Below, piece by piece: positions 27,227 to 35,503 of a stretch of DNA of 64,000 nucleotides; positions within the stretch are counted from its first letter, which is position 1; every line of letters starts with the position of its first letter. Position numbers and translations under genes: made by a program. Below the pieces are notes generated by a model that saw only the letters and a program-made list of their open reading frames with translations, was not told where the DNA came from and ran no database searches. The stretch lies in the NCBI GenBank assembly GCA_024398785.1, contig JAKSIO010000001.1:620001-684000 (forward strand). Reading direction: 5' to 3'. The DNA comes from Bacteroidaceae bacterium (GTDB taxonomy: Bacteria > Bacteroidota > Bacteroidia > Bacteroidales > Bacteroidaceae).

Positions 27227-28396
27227 TCAATAGTTGAATACGCCCTTTTCGCTTTTTATTGTAAGACTGGCCTTGTCAGACGCTTCAACATGACCAACAA
27301 TACGTGCGTCAATATTGAAACTTTTGCTGATACTGATAATGCTGTCGGCGTATTGCTGTGGAACATAGAATTCAAATCTGTGACCCATATTGAACACTTT
27401 GTACATTTCCGCCCAGTCTGTACCGCTCTGTTCCTGAATGGTGCGGAACAATGGAGGGATAGGGAACAGATTGTCTTTTACAACCTTCAGGTTTTCAATG
27501 AAATGCATAATCTTTGTCTGGGCTCCGCCGCTGCAGTGAATCATTCCGTGAATGTGTCCGCGGTGTTCGTCAAGTACGGCCTTGACAACCGGAGCGTATG
27601 TACGGGTGGGAGAGAGTACCAGTTTTCCTGCGTCAAGCGGGGATCCTTCCACCTTGTCTGTAAGATTCAGTTTACCGGAATATACAAGTTCGCGTGGAAC
27701 TGCGTGGTCATAACTCTCGGGGTATTTTTCTGCAAGATAATATCCGAATACATCGTGACGGGCACTGGTAAGTCCGTTACTTCCCATACCACCGTTGTAT
27801 TCCTTTTCGTATGTAGCCTGTCCGAAAGACTCAAGACCTACAATCACATCGCCTGGGGCAATGTTGGCATTGTTGACTACCTGGTCGCGGCGCATGCGGC
27901 ATGTTACAGTGCTGTCAACAATTATGGTACGTACAAGATCTCCAACATCGGCAGTTTCACCTCCTGTTGCATAAGCTCCTACGCCCATTGAGCGCAGTTC
28001 TGCAAGCAATTCATCGGTGCCGTTTATGATTGCGCTGATAACTGAGCCCGGAATAAGGTTCTTGTTGCGTCCAATGGTTGAACTTACAAGAATGTTGTCT
28101 GTTGCACCAACACAGAGCAGGTCGTCAATATTCATGATGAGGGCATCCTGAGCAATGCCTTTCCAGACAGATTCATCTCCTGTTTCCTTCCAGTAAAGGT
28201 ATGCCAAAGAAGACTTGGTGCCAGCACCGTCTGCATGCATAATGTTGCAGTAGTCGGCATCGCCACCTAAAATATCCGGTATGATTTTACAGAATGCACG
28301 CGGAAAAATGCCTTTGTCAATATTTTTGATTGCGTTGTGCACATCTTCTTTTGTTGCGGAAACTCCGCGCATCATGTACCGTTGTTTGCTGTCCAT
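27227..28396 (-). CDS. purM: Phosphoribosylformylglycinamidine cyclo-ligase (AIR synthase), Bacteroidota type
   Basis: 389 residues of PurM-fold sequence: ADGAGTKSSLAYL (substrate/ATP loop), MNIDDLLCVGA, GGETADVGDLV and GQATYEKEYNGGMGSNGLT. It converts FGAM to AIR in purine synthesis. The protein is somewhat longer and more divergent than E. coli PurM (345 residues), as is usual in this phylum. It lies 2 nt after aroE and 16 nt before lplA. Confidence 0.93.
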   Translation of the reverse strand: MDSKQRYMMRGVSATKEDVHNAIKNIDKGIFPRAFCKIIPDILGGDADYCNIMHADGAGTKSSLAYLYWKETGDESVWKGIAQDALIMNIDDLLCVGATDNILVSSTIGRNKNLIPGSVISAIINGTDELLAELRSMGVGAYATGGETADVGDLVRTIIVDSTVTCRMRRDQVVNNANIAPGDVIVGLESFGQATYEKEYNGGMGSNGLTSARHDVFGYYLAEKYPESYDHAVPRELVYSGKLNLTDKVEGSPLDAGKLVLSPTRTYAPVVKAVLDEHRGHIHGMIHCSGGAQTKIMHFIENLKVVKDNLFPIPPLFRTIQEQSGTDWAEMYKVFNMGHRFEFYVPQQYADSIISISKSFNIDARIVGHVEASDKASLTIKSEKGVFNY

Positions 28397-28398
28397 AA

Positions 28399-29151
28399 TT
28401 ATTTGTCATTAAATATTTTCCAACTTGCCTCTGCCTGAAGTTCAAACATGTCCTGTCCGTTTTTTATTGATGCTCCACGGCTTTCGCATTTTGCCAGGAA
28501 CAGGGTTTTTGCAGGACTGTAAATCAGGTCGTATGCCATATGCTTGTCTGTAATGGCACTGTAATCTATATCGGGGCAGGAACCGGTGTCCGGAGTCATG
28601 CCCAGCGGAGTACAGTTTATTATCAGTTTATACTCATTCATTACGGAAGGTGCCAGGTCGCTGTACGCAAACCTGTTCTCTCCGCCGCTGCGGCTGACAA
28701 ACTTAAAGGTTATACCAAGTTCTGTCAGGGCCTGTTTTACGGCTTTTGAGGCTCCGCCTGTACCAAGAATCAGGGCTTTGCAGTCGGTTCTGCCCTGAAT
28801 CAATGGTCTTAGAGACTCTTTGAATCCTTCTTTGTCTGTATTATAGCCTTTTATTCTTTCAATCTTTCCGTTTGTGCGTTCTATTCTGACAACATTTACA
28901 GCCCCTATAGCCTTTGCTGCAGGATCAATCTCGGTAAGAAATTGCATTACATCTTCTTTGTACGGCTTGGTAACGTTCAGAGCGCATAAATTGGGATTAT
29001 TCTGCAACAAAGCGGGAAATTCTTCAATACTGTCAAGCTCAAAGGCCTTGTATTCTCCCGGAATATTGTTCTCTTTCAGTTTCCTGTTATGAAAAGCAGG
29101 AGACTGGGTGTGCTCAAGCGGTTTGCCTATTATTCCGAGTAACATTGTCAT
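28399..29151 (-). CDS. aroE: Shikimate dehydrogenase
   Basis: 250 residues. GIIGKPLEHTQSPAFHN (shikimate-binding serines), NVTKPYKEDVM with the catalytic Lys, ILGTGGASKAV (NADP loop) and NCTPLGM establish AroE. A second ATG two codons in (29145) would give MLLGIIGKPL, which is closer to homologues and equally plausible as the start. It reduces 3-dehydroshikimate with NADPH in aromatic amino acid synthesis. It lies 20 nt after purC. Confidence 0.95.
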   Translation of the reverse strand: MTMLLGIIGKPLEHTQSPAFHNRKLKENNIPGEYKAFELDSIEEFPALLQNNPNLCALNVTKPYKEDVMQFLTEIDPAAKAIGAVNVVRIERTNGKIERIKGYNTDKEGFKESLRPLIQGRTDCKALILGTGGASKAVKQALTELGITFKFVSRSGGENRFAYSDLAPSVMNEYKLIINCTPLGMTPDTGSCPDIDYSAITDKHMAYDLIYSPAKTLFLAKCESRGASIKNGQDMFELQAEASWKIFNDK

Positions 29152-29171
29152 AAAAGTGCTATTGCAGAGAT

Positions 29172-30122
29172 TTACTTGTTGTTTTCCAACCAGTTCTTGA
29201 CGTTCTTTTCAATGCGGGCTGCAATGTCTTCAGCCTGTTCCTTTACAAACTTTTCACCAACAATACCCTGGTAAAGTTCAATGTAACGGTCAGAAACACT
29301 GTCAACATAGCTTTCTGTCATTTCAGGAACCTGCTGGCCTTCTTTGCCCATAAAGTTGTGCTCAATAAGCCACTGGCGTACAAATTCCTTTGAGAGCTGT
29401 TTCTGTGGTTCTCCCTTTTCAAATTTCTCCTTGTAACCTTCAGCGTAGAAATAACGTGAGGAATCCGGAGTGTGAATTTCGTCAATCAGGTAAACCTTTC
29501 CGTCCTTTTTGCCGAATTCATATTTTGTATCAACAAGAATAAGGCCTTTTGATGCGGCTATTTCTGTTCCGCGTGCAAACAGTGCGCGGGTGTATTTCTC
29601 CATCAGTTCGTAGTCCTCTTTGGATACGATGCCGCGGCTTATGATTTCTTCTTTTGATATGTTCTCATCGTGACCTTCGTCTGCCTTTGTTGTAGGAGTG
29701 ATGATAGGCTGGGGAAATTTCTGGTTTTCTTTCATTCCCTCCGGAAGTTTGACTCCGCACAATTCACGGCATCCGTCTTTATATTCTCTCCATGCGGAAC
29801 CTGTAAGATATCCGCGGATAATCATTTCAACCTTGAAACCTTCACATTTCAGACCTACTGTTACCATTGGATCAGGGGTGGCAAGTTTCCAGTTGGGGCA
29901 GATGTCTGCAGTAGCATCCAGAAACTTGGCTGCAATCTGGTTCAAAACCTGTCCCTTGAATGGGATACCCTTTGGAAGGATAACGTCAAATGCTGAAATA
30001 CGGTCAGTAGCAACCATTACCATCAGTTCGTCGTTGATGTTGTAGACATCGCGAACCTTACCATGATAAACACTCTTTTGTCCTTTGAACTCAAAATCTG
30101 TTCTTGTTAATGCTTTGCTCAT
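29172..30122 (-). CDS. purC: Phosphoribosylaminoimidazole-succinocarboxamide synthase
   Basis: 316 residues. [11 protein letters not shown] (ATP loop), [29 protein letters not shown], and [13 protein letters not shown] are diagnostic of SAICAR synthetase, here in the longer form (about 240 residues in E. coli). It is the seventh step from PRPP in IMP synthesis (counted as eighth in some schemes). It overlaps the phoH-like gene by 4 bp at its start. Confidence 0.96.
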   Translation of the reverse strand: MSKALTRTDFEFKGQKSVYHGKVRDVYNINDELMVMVATDRISAFDVILPKGIPFKGQVLNQIAAKFLDATADICPNWKLATPDPMVTVGLKCEGFKVEMIIRGYLTGSAWREYKDGCRELCGVKLPEGMKENQKFPQPIITPTTKADEGHDENISKEEIISRGIVSKEDYELMEKYTRALFARGTEIAASKGLILVDTKYEFGKKDGKVYLIDEIHTPDSSRYFYAEGYKEKFEKGEPQKQLSKEFVRQWLIEHNFMGKEGQQVPEMTESYVDSVSDRYIELYQGIVGEKFVKEQAEDIAARIEKNVKNWLENNK

Positions 30123-31072
30123 ATCTTATTGTTTTTATCAAATTCATCGTAAGCCTCAACAATACGGGTAACCAGTTTGTGACGTACAATATCTTTCTTT
30201 GTCATTCTGATTATGCTTATGCCCGGTATGTTTTCCAGAATTGACAGTGCCTGCACAAGACCGGATACCTGTGTCTTGGGAAGGTCTATCTGTGTAAGGT
30301 CTCCCGTTATTACCATCTTGGTGTTCCAGCCCATGCGGGTCATGAACATTTTGATTTGCTGGGGGGTAGTGTTCTGTGCCTCGTCAAGAATTACAACGGC
30401 ATCGTTCAAAGTACGGCCGCGCATAAATGCAAGCGGAGCAATCTGTATTGTGCCATAATCCATATATTCCTTTAATTTGCCTTGTGGAATCATATCCTGC
30501 AAGGCATCGTACAAGGGCTGAAGATATGGATCAATCTTTTCACGCATGTCTCCGGGCAGAAAACCCAGCTTTTCTCCGGCTTCCACTGCCGGACGGCAAA
30601 GTACAATGCGCTTTACCTCTTTGTTCTTGAGTGCACGTACTGCAAGTGCTATGGCTGTGTATGTTTTACCGCTTCCTGCCGGACCTATGGCAAAGAGCAT
30701 GTCGTTCTTTGCGTAATCCTCTACAAGACGGCGCTGGTTGTCGCTGCGTGCCACAACCGGACGGCCGCTCACGCCGAATACAATTACATTGTCCAGTGCA
30801 GGGTTGTCAGCTTTGGCATTGCCTCCGTTGAACAGATCAACAATATCTTCTTCTTTTAAGGTATTGTATGTGGAACAGTGCTGTTCAAGTTTTGAAATCA
30901 GTTTTTCAAGATTTTCAATTTCTTCTTCCTGTCCCATAATCTTGATAATATTGCCTCTTGCTACTATTCTTACCTTTGGAAACAAGGCTTTGAGCAGTTG
31001 CAAATTTGCGTTTCCCGTACCATAGAATATGACGGGGTCCACATTCTCCAGTGCAATATGTTTTTCTATCAT
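30119..31072 (-). CDS. PhoH-like ATPase
   Basis: 317 residues. An N-terminal KH-like segment (residues ~1-85) is followed by a P-loop domain: [11 protein letters not shown] (Walker A), [18 protein letters not shown], and [17 protein letters not shown] (Walker B/DEAQ). These PhoH/YbeZ proteins work in RNA metabolism and ribosome maturation, often beside ybeY. It is the promoter-proximal gene of the eleven-gene run, and a -7 box ends just 9 nt upstream of the ATG, implying an mRNA with almost no leader. Confidence 0.92.
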   Translation of the reverse strand: MIEKHIALENVDPVIFYGTGNANLQLLKALFPKVRIVARGNIIKIMGQEEEIENLEKLISKLEQHCSTYNTLKEEDIVDLFNGGNAKADNPALDNVIVFGVSGRPVVARSDNQRRLVEDYAKNDMLFAIGPAGSGKTYTAIALAVRALKNKEVKRIVLCRPAVEAGEKLGFLPGDMREKIDPYLQPLYDALQDMIPQGKLKEYMDYGTIQIAPLAFMRGRTLNDAVVILDEAQNTTPQQIKMFMTRMGWNTKMVITGDLTQIDLPKTQVSGLVQALSILENIPGISIIRMTKKDIVRHKLVTRIVEAYDEFDKNNKI

Positions 31073-31080
31073 TCTGACTG

Positions 31081-31088
31081 CAAAGTTA
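31081..31088 (-). promoter_or_regulatory. Bacteroidota -7 box (TAACTTTG) for the phoH-pyrF run
   Basis: TAACTTTG on the - strand ends 9 nt before the ATG of the phoH-like gene. If transcription starts the usual few bases downstream, the mRNA is leaderless or nearly so. There is no good TTTG at -33; the upstream DNA is A/T-rich. Confidence 0.5.
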
Positions 31089-31196
31089 CGAATAAAAAAC
31101 GATATATATTCTTTTCTCTTTGCAGAGTTTTCAACCGCTGTTTTTTTGCCGCTATTGGAATGATTACATACTTAAAACAAAGTCATGGCAGCAGGA

Positions 31197-31240
31197 AAAT
31201 AAAAAACCGATCAAAAATTGCTTTTTGGTCGGTTTGCTTT
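31197..31240 (-). terminator. Intrinsic terminator after tRNA-Cys
   Basis: Arms at 31204-31217 and 31222-31235 pair over 14 bp (one G-U) around a 4-nt loop, with a T-rich run beyond it on the - strand (complement of AAAATAAAAAA). It starts 12 nt after the 3' end of tRNA-Cys. The + strand side also ends in T residues, so it could act in both directions. Confidence 0.8.
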
Positions 31241-31247
31241 TTTGTTG

Positions 31248-31318
31248 AGGTACCTGGCAGATTCGAACCGCCGTACGCGGTTTTGCAGACCGCTACCTAG
31301 CCACTCGGTCAAGGTACC
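31248..31318 (-). tRNA. tRNA-Cys(GCA)
   Basis: 71 nt. The acceptor arms GGTACCT and AGGTACC pair over 7 bp with discriminator T73, the identity base for cysteine. The anticodon stem is GCGGT/ACCGC with loop CTGCAAA (anticodon GCA), and the T-arm is GGCGG-TTCGAAT-CTGCC. The CCA end is not encoded. A consensus promoter lies just upstream and a strong terminator just downstream, so it is an independent unit. Confidence 0.97.
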
Positions 31319-31338
31319 ATTCCTTGTGTTTGCGAGCG

Positions 31339-31369
31339 CAAAGGTACTTTCTTTTTTTTTATCTGCAAA
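31339..31369 (-). promoter_or_regulatory. Promoter of tRNA-Cys
   Basis: On the - strand, TTTG (31369-31366) is followed after exactly 19 nt by TACCTTTG (31346-31339). This fits the Bacteroidota primary-sigma consensus TTTG-N19-21-TAnnTTTG. The box ends 20 nt before the tRNA 5' end. Confidence 0.8.
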
Positions 31370-31390
31370 ATATTACTTCAATTAATTTTG

Positions 31391-31398
31391 TATATTTG
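31391..31398 (+). promoter_or_regulatory. Possible -7 box (TATATTTG) for the symporter gene
   Basis: TATATTTG on the + strand is 27 nt before the ATG at 31426 and fits TAnnTTTG. No TTTG at -33, so the support is moderate; the region is very A/T-rich and chance matches are possible. Confidence 0.35.
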
Positions 31399-31425
31399 TA
31401 TTGCAATATCAAAAATTGAACATTT

Positions 31426-33015
31426 ATGGTTTTTGAACAAAGTTTTGAACTGACAGACTCCAATATTCAGAAATATCTTCAGGATTTTCAGGATTTTCTG
31501 AAAACCAAGGTCTTTATGAACGATAAGAAAAGGAATGATTTTTCTATAGCTGTGCAGGAACTGTTCAGTATGCATAAGGCAGCCTATGGCGAAAACCAGA
31601 CGTGTACTGTACGTTTTATGAAAACAGTGTTCAATATATACTTTCTGATTGAGTGCAGAGGTCCGGAAAAGCATCCCATATCTTATGAAAATGATTTTCT
31701 GAAATCTGTATGCAAGTCTTATAATATAGGCCCTACATACCGTTATTCCAATGGTGTAGGAACAACTACTCTGAATTTCAAGTACAGACGCAGCAATATG
31801 CTGCAGAAAATTGTAATTGCGGCATTTCTGGGCCTGCTTACTGTGCTTGTATGCAAAAACTCTTCCAGCGAATTCTCTGAATTGCTCATGGGGCTGGTCA
31901 CTCCCTTGTTTTCAAAAATTGTGAGTTGTTTTTCAGAGCTGGCCACACCTTTGATATTTCTGGCAATATCTCTTGGAATATTGTCAATTGGCGATGCCTC
32001 TACATTCGGCCAGATTGGAGGAACGCTTGGCAAACGCATGATTGTTACCTATGTGTATGCGGCATTGGTCTCAATGGGGGTGTCTCTGCTGTTTTTCGGC
32101 GGTGATTTTTCAACGGTGTCAAGCACCGGAGGCAAATTGGATGGGGGGGTATATAAGCTTCTTCTTGATGCTATTCCGGATGATTTGATTTCTCCGTTTC
32201 AAAACAACAATAACCTCCAGGTAATGGTACTGGCAATATTCTTTGGAGTAACATTGCTATTGGTCAAAGCAAACATTCCATCCGTTTCCAAATGGTTGTC
32301 AGACTTGTCAACCATTGTAAACAAAATGATGGGCCTGTTATGCAAACTGCTGCCTTTGCTTGTCTATCTTGGAATTGTGAACATGTCTTCTGCAGAGAAT
32401 CAGGTTGACATGTCCGTTGTCCTGTACGGTGCTCTGGCTTTTATTGTTTCTTTTGTGCTTGTGACAGGTTTTGTCATGATCAGGACAAGAAAAGAAGTTG
32501 GCGTTCCTCTGAAACTTCTCATTAAGAAACAATGGCCGTCAATGATGATAAACCTTGCCACCAGTTCTCAGGTGACAGCATTTCCTGAAAGTCTGAAATG
32601 CTGCAAGGAACGTTACGGAATCAATCCGTCTCTTGTTGATTTTGCATTCCCTTCGGGTATGGTTCTTTATATGCCTAACGGAACGGCCTTGTTTGCAGTT
32701 GCATTCTGGATGCTTCTTGTTATGGGCGGAACTCCGTTCACAGTTGTTCTTCTGCTCAAGTTTTTCCTGCTGCTTATTATAGTCATTATTGCAGCGCCTC
32801 CTATTCCAGGTTCCGCACTGGTCATTCTCCCAATATTCATGACAACACTCGGCGTATCAACAGATCTGATGCCGCTTGCCATATTGTTCGTGTCAATTCT
32901 GGGGTACATACTTCCGTTCCTGAACGGAATATGCCTGCACTTTGAAATTTTGAGCGGTGCAAACAAATTGAATATGGTTGACAGACAAGTCTTAGAAAAG
33001 AATATGGACCTGTAA
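31426..33015 (+). CDS. Dicarboxylate/amino acid:cation symporter with an extra N-terminal soluble domain
   Basis: 529 residues. From about residue 125 the sequence is a DAACS-type transporter: about eight hydrophobic helices, re-entrant-loop-like segments, and NLATSSQVTAFPES, related to the Ser-rich and TSSS-type HP1 region. Others such as VDFAFPSGMVLYMPNGTALF give the NMDGT-like TM7 motif as PNGTA. It should import glutamate/aspartate or C4-dicarboxylates with Na+ or H+. The first ~122 residues are not part of the family: an alpha/beta-looking region (FSIAVQELFSMH ... GPTYRYSNGVGTTTLNF) that resembles an RsbW/HATPase anti-sigma fold without its Asp-Gly ATP box. Its 3' end overlaps convergent tilS by 24 bp. 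Confidence 0.82.
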   Translation: MVFEQSFELTDSNIQKYLQDFQDFLKTKVFMNDKKRNDFSIAVQELFSMHKAAYGENQTCTVRFMKTVFNIYFLIECRGPEKHPISYENDFLKSVCKSYNIGPTYRYSNGVGTTTLNFKYRRSNMLQKIVIAAFLGLLTVLVCKNSSSEFSELLMGLVTPLFSKIVSCFSELATPLIFLAISLGILSIGDASTFGQIGGTLGKRMIVTYVYAALVSMGVSLLFFGGDFSTVSSTGGKLDGGVYKLLLDAIPDDLISPFQNNNNLQVMVLAIFFGVTLLLVKANIPSVSKWLSDLSTIVNKMMGLLCKLLPLLVYLGIVNMSSAENQVDMSVVLYGALAFIVSFVLVTGFVMIRTRKEVGVPLKLLIKKQWPSMMINLATSSQVTAFPESLKCCKERYGINPSLVDFAFPSGMVLYMPNGTALFAVAFWMLLVMGGTPFTVVLLLKFFLLLIIVIIAAPPIPGSALVILPIFMTTLGVSTDLMPLAILFVSILGYILPFLNGICLHFEILSGANKLNMVDRQVLEKNMDL

Positions 33016-34341
33016 TATACGGCGGGTTGAAGCCGTGATGCGGAAACGGTTGTCCGGCCGGTGTCCGATAAGCCACATGATGTCATGTCCGCTGCAGAGA
33101 ACCAACTGCTTCTGTCTTGCAATAAGATCTGTCTTGCGGTCTGTCAAATAATCGCTTACCAGTTTGCGCCCTTTCATTCCGAATGGATAGAACGCATCGC
33201 CCTTCTGAATGTTTCTTATTGTCAGATTCCCGCTGTCAATCATGTCAAGGTCAAAGTATGCGTATTCTGCACCTTTGTTGATTGTGACAGGTGCATCTGT
33301 CACTTTGAATTCAAGCCTTATCCCGTCTTCAAGCGGAATTTCCAGATCTGCAATATCCGCTACTGGAATTGATATCACGTCAAACTGTTCCTGCTGTCTT
33401 TTGCCAATAATCAGACTATTGCGGTCTTTAACCAGAATGTGCGTCTGTGAATAGAATGTTTTTCCGGCCTGCCCTGTAAGCGATGCCAGAATGCGTCCAA
33501 CATCGGTTGCGTTGAATCCCATCGGATGCACTATTTCGAACAGCAGGGTAGAAGGGCTGATACCGCATGCCATCAGGCCTTCAATGGAGATCCGGGTATG
33601 TTCTCCGCTGCGGTGTACAACCTTGGTGAGCTCAGCATCAACTGCAGATTTGTAAACGGCATAGGCCTGGCGCAGATATGCTGCGGTCGATGCCATGTTT
33701 CTCAAAGCTTCAGGATTGGCTTTTTCCATTTCAGGAATGATTATGTTGCGGAACTTGTTGCGTGTGTAATCATTTTCAAGGTTGGTGGAGTCTGTAACAT
33801 AATCCTGATCCAAACTGTCAAGGTAGGCCTCAATATCTGAACGGAAAAGCGATAGCAGAGGACGGCGTACATTGCCGCTGGCAGGATTTATGCCGCACAT
33901 CCCTTTGAGCCCGCTTCCGCGTGTCATGTTGATAAGCATGGTCTCAACGGAATCTGCGGCATGATGGGCTACAACAATATATTTTGCACCTATCTTAGTG
34001 CGGACTTCTTCAAAATAAGCATAGCGCAGATTCCGCGCCGCCATTTCTATGGAAAGCTTGTGCTCAGAGGCGTAAGCGGCAGTATCAAAGTGGGTGGAGT
34101 GGAGTTTTACGCCAAGCCGTGTGCAGAGATTCTGTACAAAATCCATGTCACGGTTGCTCTCCCAGCCGCGCAGATGAAAGTTGCAGTGTGCAGCCTCTAC
34201 CTTGTATCCCAGTTGCAGCATGGAACGCAGCAATGCAACGGAATCAGCCCCTCCGCTCACACAGACAAGCAGCAAATCATCCTTGCTGAACAACTGCTCT
34301 GCAAGGATAAAATTATCTATTCTTTTAAGAATTCCTTCCAA
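32992..34341 (-). CDS. tilS: tRNA(Ile)-lysidine synthase
   Basis: 449 residues. The N-terminal PP-loop is VSGGADSVALL (residues ~29-39), followed by HCNFHLRGWESNRD and VAHHAADSVETMLINMTRGSGLKG, all typical of TilS; C-terminal substrate-binding domains follow, including YPFGMKGRKLVSDYLTDRK near the end. It converts C34 of the CAU-anticodon tRNA-Ile to lysidine, an essential step for AUA decoding. It overlaps the symporter gene by 24 bp at the 3' side. Confidence 0.95.
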   Translation of the reverse strand: MEGILKRIDNFILAEQLFSKDDLLLVCVSGGADSVALLRSMLQLGYKVEAAHCNFHLRGWESNRDMDFVQNLCTRLGVKLHSTHFDTAAYASEHKLSIEMAARNLRYAYFEEVRTKIGAKYIVVAHHAADSVETMLINMTRGSGLKGMCGINPASGNVRRPLLSLFRSDIEAYLDSLDQDYVTDSTNLENDYTRNKFRNIIIPEMEKANPEALRNMASTAAYLRQAYAVYKSAVDAELTKVVHRSGEHTRISIEGLMACGISPSTLLFEIVHPMGFNATDVGRILASLTGQAGKTFYSQTHILVKDRNSLIIGKRQQEQFDVISIPVADIADLEIPLEDGIRLEFKVTDAPVTINKGAEYAYFDLDMIDSGNLTIRNIQKGDAFYPFGMKGRKLVSDYLTDRKTDLIARQKQLVLCSGHDIMWLIGHRPDNRFRITASTRRILQVHILF

Positions 34342-34388
34342 TTTGCGGATGTCTTTTTTAATTATTATGCCTGATTACTGCTGTAGCT

Positions 34389-35503
34389 TCAATCATTTTC
34401 TGGCAATTTACCAAACAGACGGACAGGACATATAAAGTATTTACTAAAATCCGGATACCCGCAACCTTTGCCCCCCGGGTATTCAATCCATGCTTTGCGA
34501 CCAGAACTTGCAACTCCTGGTCCCATAACCGTGCTGGTTAACATGTAACAACCTGTGCCTAAATCTTGAACGGTTCTTGATTTCGTTCCGTCAGTTTTCT
34601 TCCCCATATTTCCCGCATTCGGGAAAAACAGAGTGTTCTGATTTTCATCTGTCCCAATCGTAAATAACACACCTGCAGCTTTATCTGCGGTCGCAGAAAT
34701 ATTTGCCTTTGCATAGTTTGCCTTGTGGAATGCAGTATACTCTGCCAAAGTGGGAACATACCATTGTATGGTATCAGATGTAAAATAAGTAAAAGGTGCT
34801 ATTACGTCCTCAACAGTAGTGTACATTCCATAACAACCGGGGCCTCATCAATACTTGTGGCTCCATAGTTCATCGTGGCAATGGCTACTTTTTTAGCGGC
34901 ATATGTAGTTCCGGTAGTTGAACCATTCCAATTGGGCCATCCCTCCTTCTGTTCACTGGCAGGTACTGTCGGTAAATCGACAACTATCGCCTCGATGCCC
35001 TCAAGTATACCGATGGTTCCGGCGGGCGATGACTGTGTCAGGCCCTTTGTCTTGAAGCTTTGGACTTCTCCGCAGGTTTCGCCCTTGCTGTTTCTGGCAA
35101 ACGTCCTGTAGTAGTATTTCACGTTGCCCTTCAAGCCTTTAAGCGTATAGACAAGCGTGTCCGATGCGGCATCGCAGCTAACCTTGAAAGACGGATTGTC
35201 GGTCGTGCCCCAATAGAAGCCGCACTCCGTAATTTCACCGTTGCCGTCGTCTGTAATCTTGCCCGTCAATGTAGCTTTCATTTCTGCAATATCGGTGGCA
35301 GAACCATTGGATACGGCAGGCTTTGACACTTCGGTCTCCTGCTTCTCACTGTCCCATGTCACTTTAAGGTCTGGAGTCACCTCAAAACTCTTGTATTCGT
35401 TTTCACCGACCTGCACGTTCATGTATGTGGTGCCAATCTGTGCGCTCGCTGCGGTAAATGCCGCAAGAAGCATTGCTGCACTTATTGTATATCTGGTTTT
35501 CAT
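34389..35503 (-). pseudogene. Tandem secreted FN3/lectin-like protein, copy A, with a single-base frameshift
   Basis: The ATG at 35503 is chosen because copy B (35532-36620) starts at the same point. The first frame covers the signal peptide, an FN3-like domain (GFYWGTTDNP ... KYYYRTFARNSKG) and reads to IDEAP, then ends in a non-homologous tail. The homologous sequence resumes in another frame (CYGMYTTVED ... WYVPTLAEYTAFH ... PVRLFGKL). Restoring one base in the G4 run at 34838-34841 would give DEAPGCYGMY, aligning with DETPYSYGTH of copy B. So the gene is either broken, phase-variable, or misassembled by one base. The C-terminal domain resembles FISUMP/DUF1566-type C-type-lectin-like folds. 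Function unknown. Confidence 0.7.

Noticed and set aside
31073..31247. A small RNA in the gap before tRNA-Cys
   Set aside because: Apart from the phoH-like promoter box and the tRNA terminator hairpin, no promoter-plus-structure unit could be made out.
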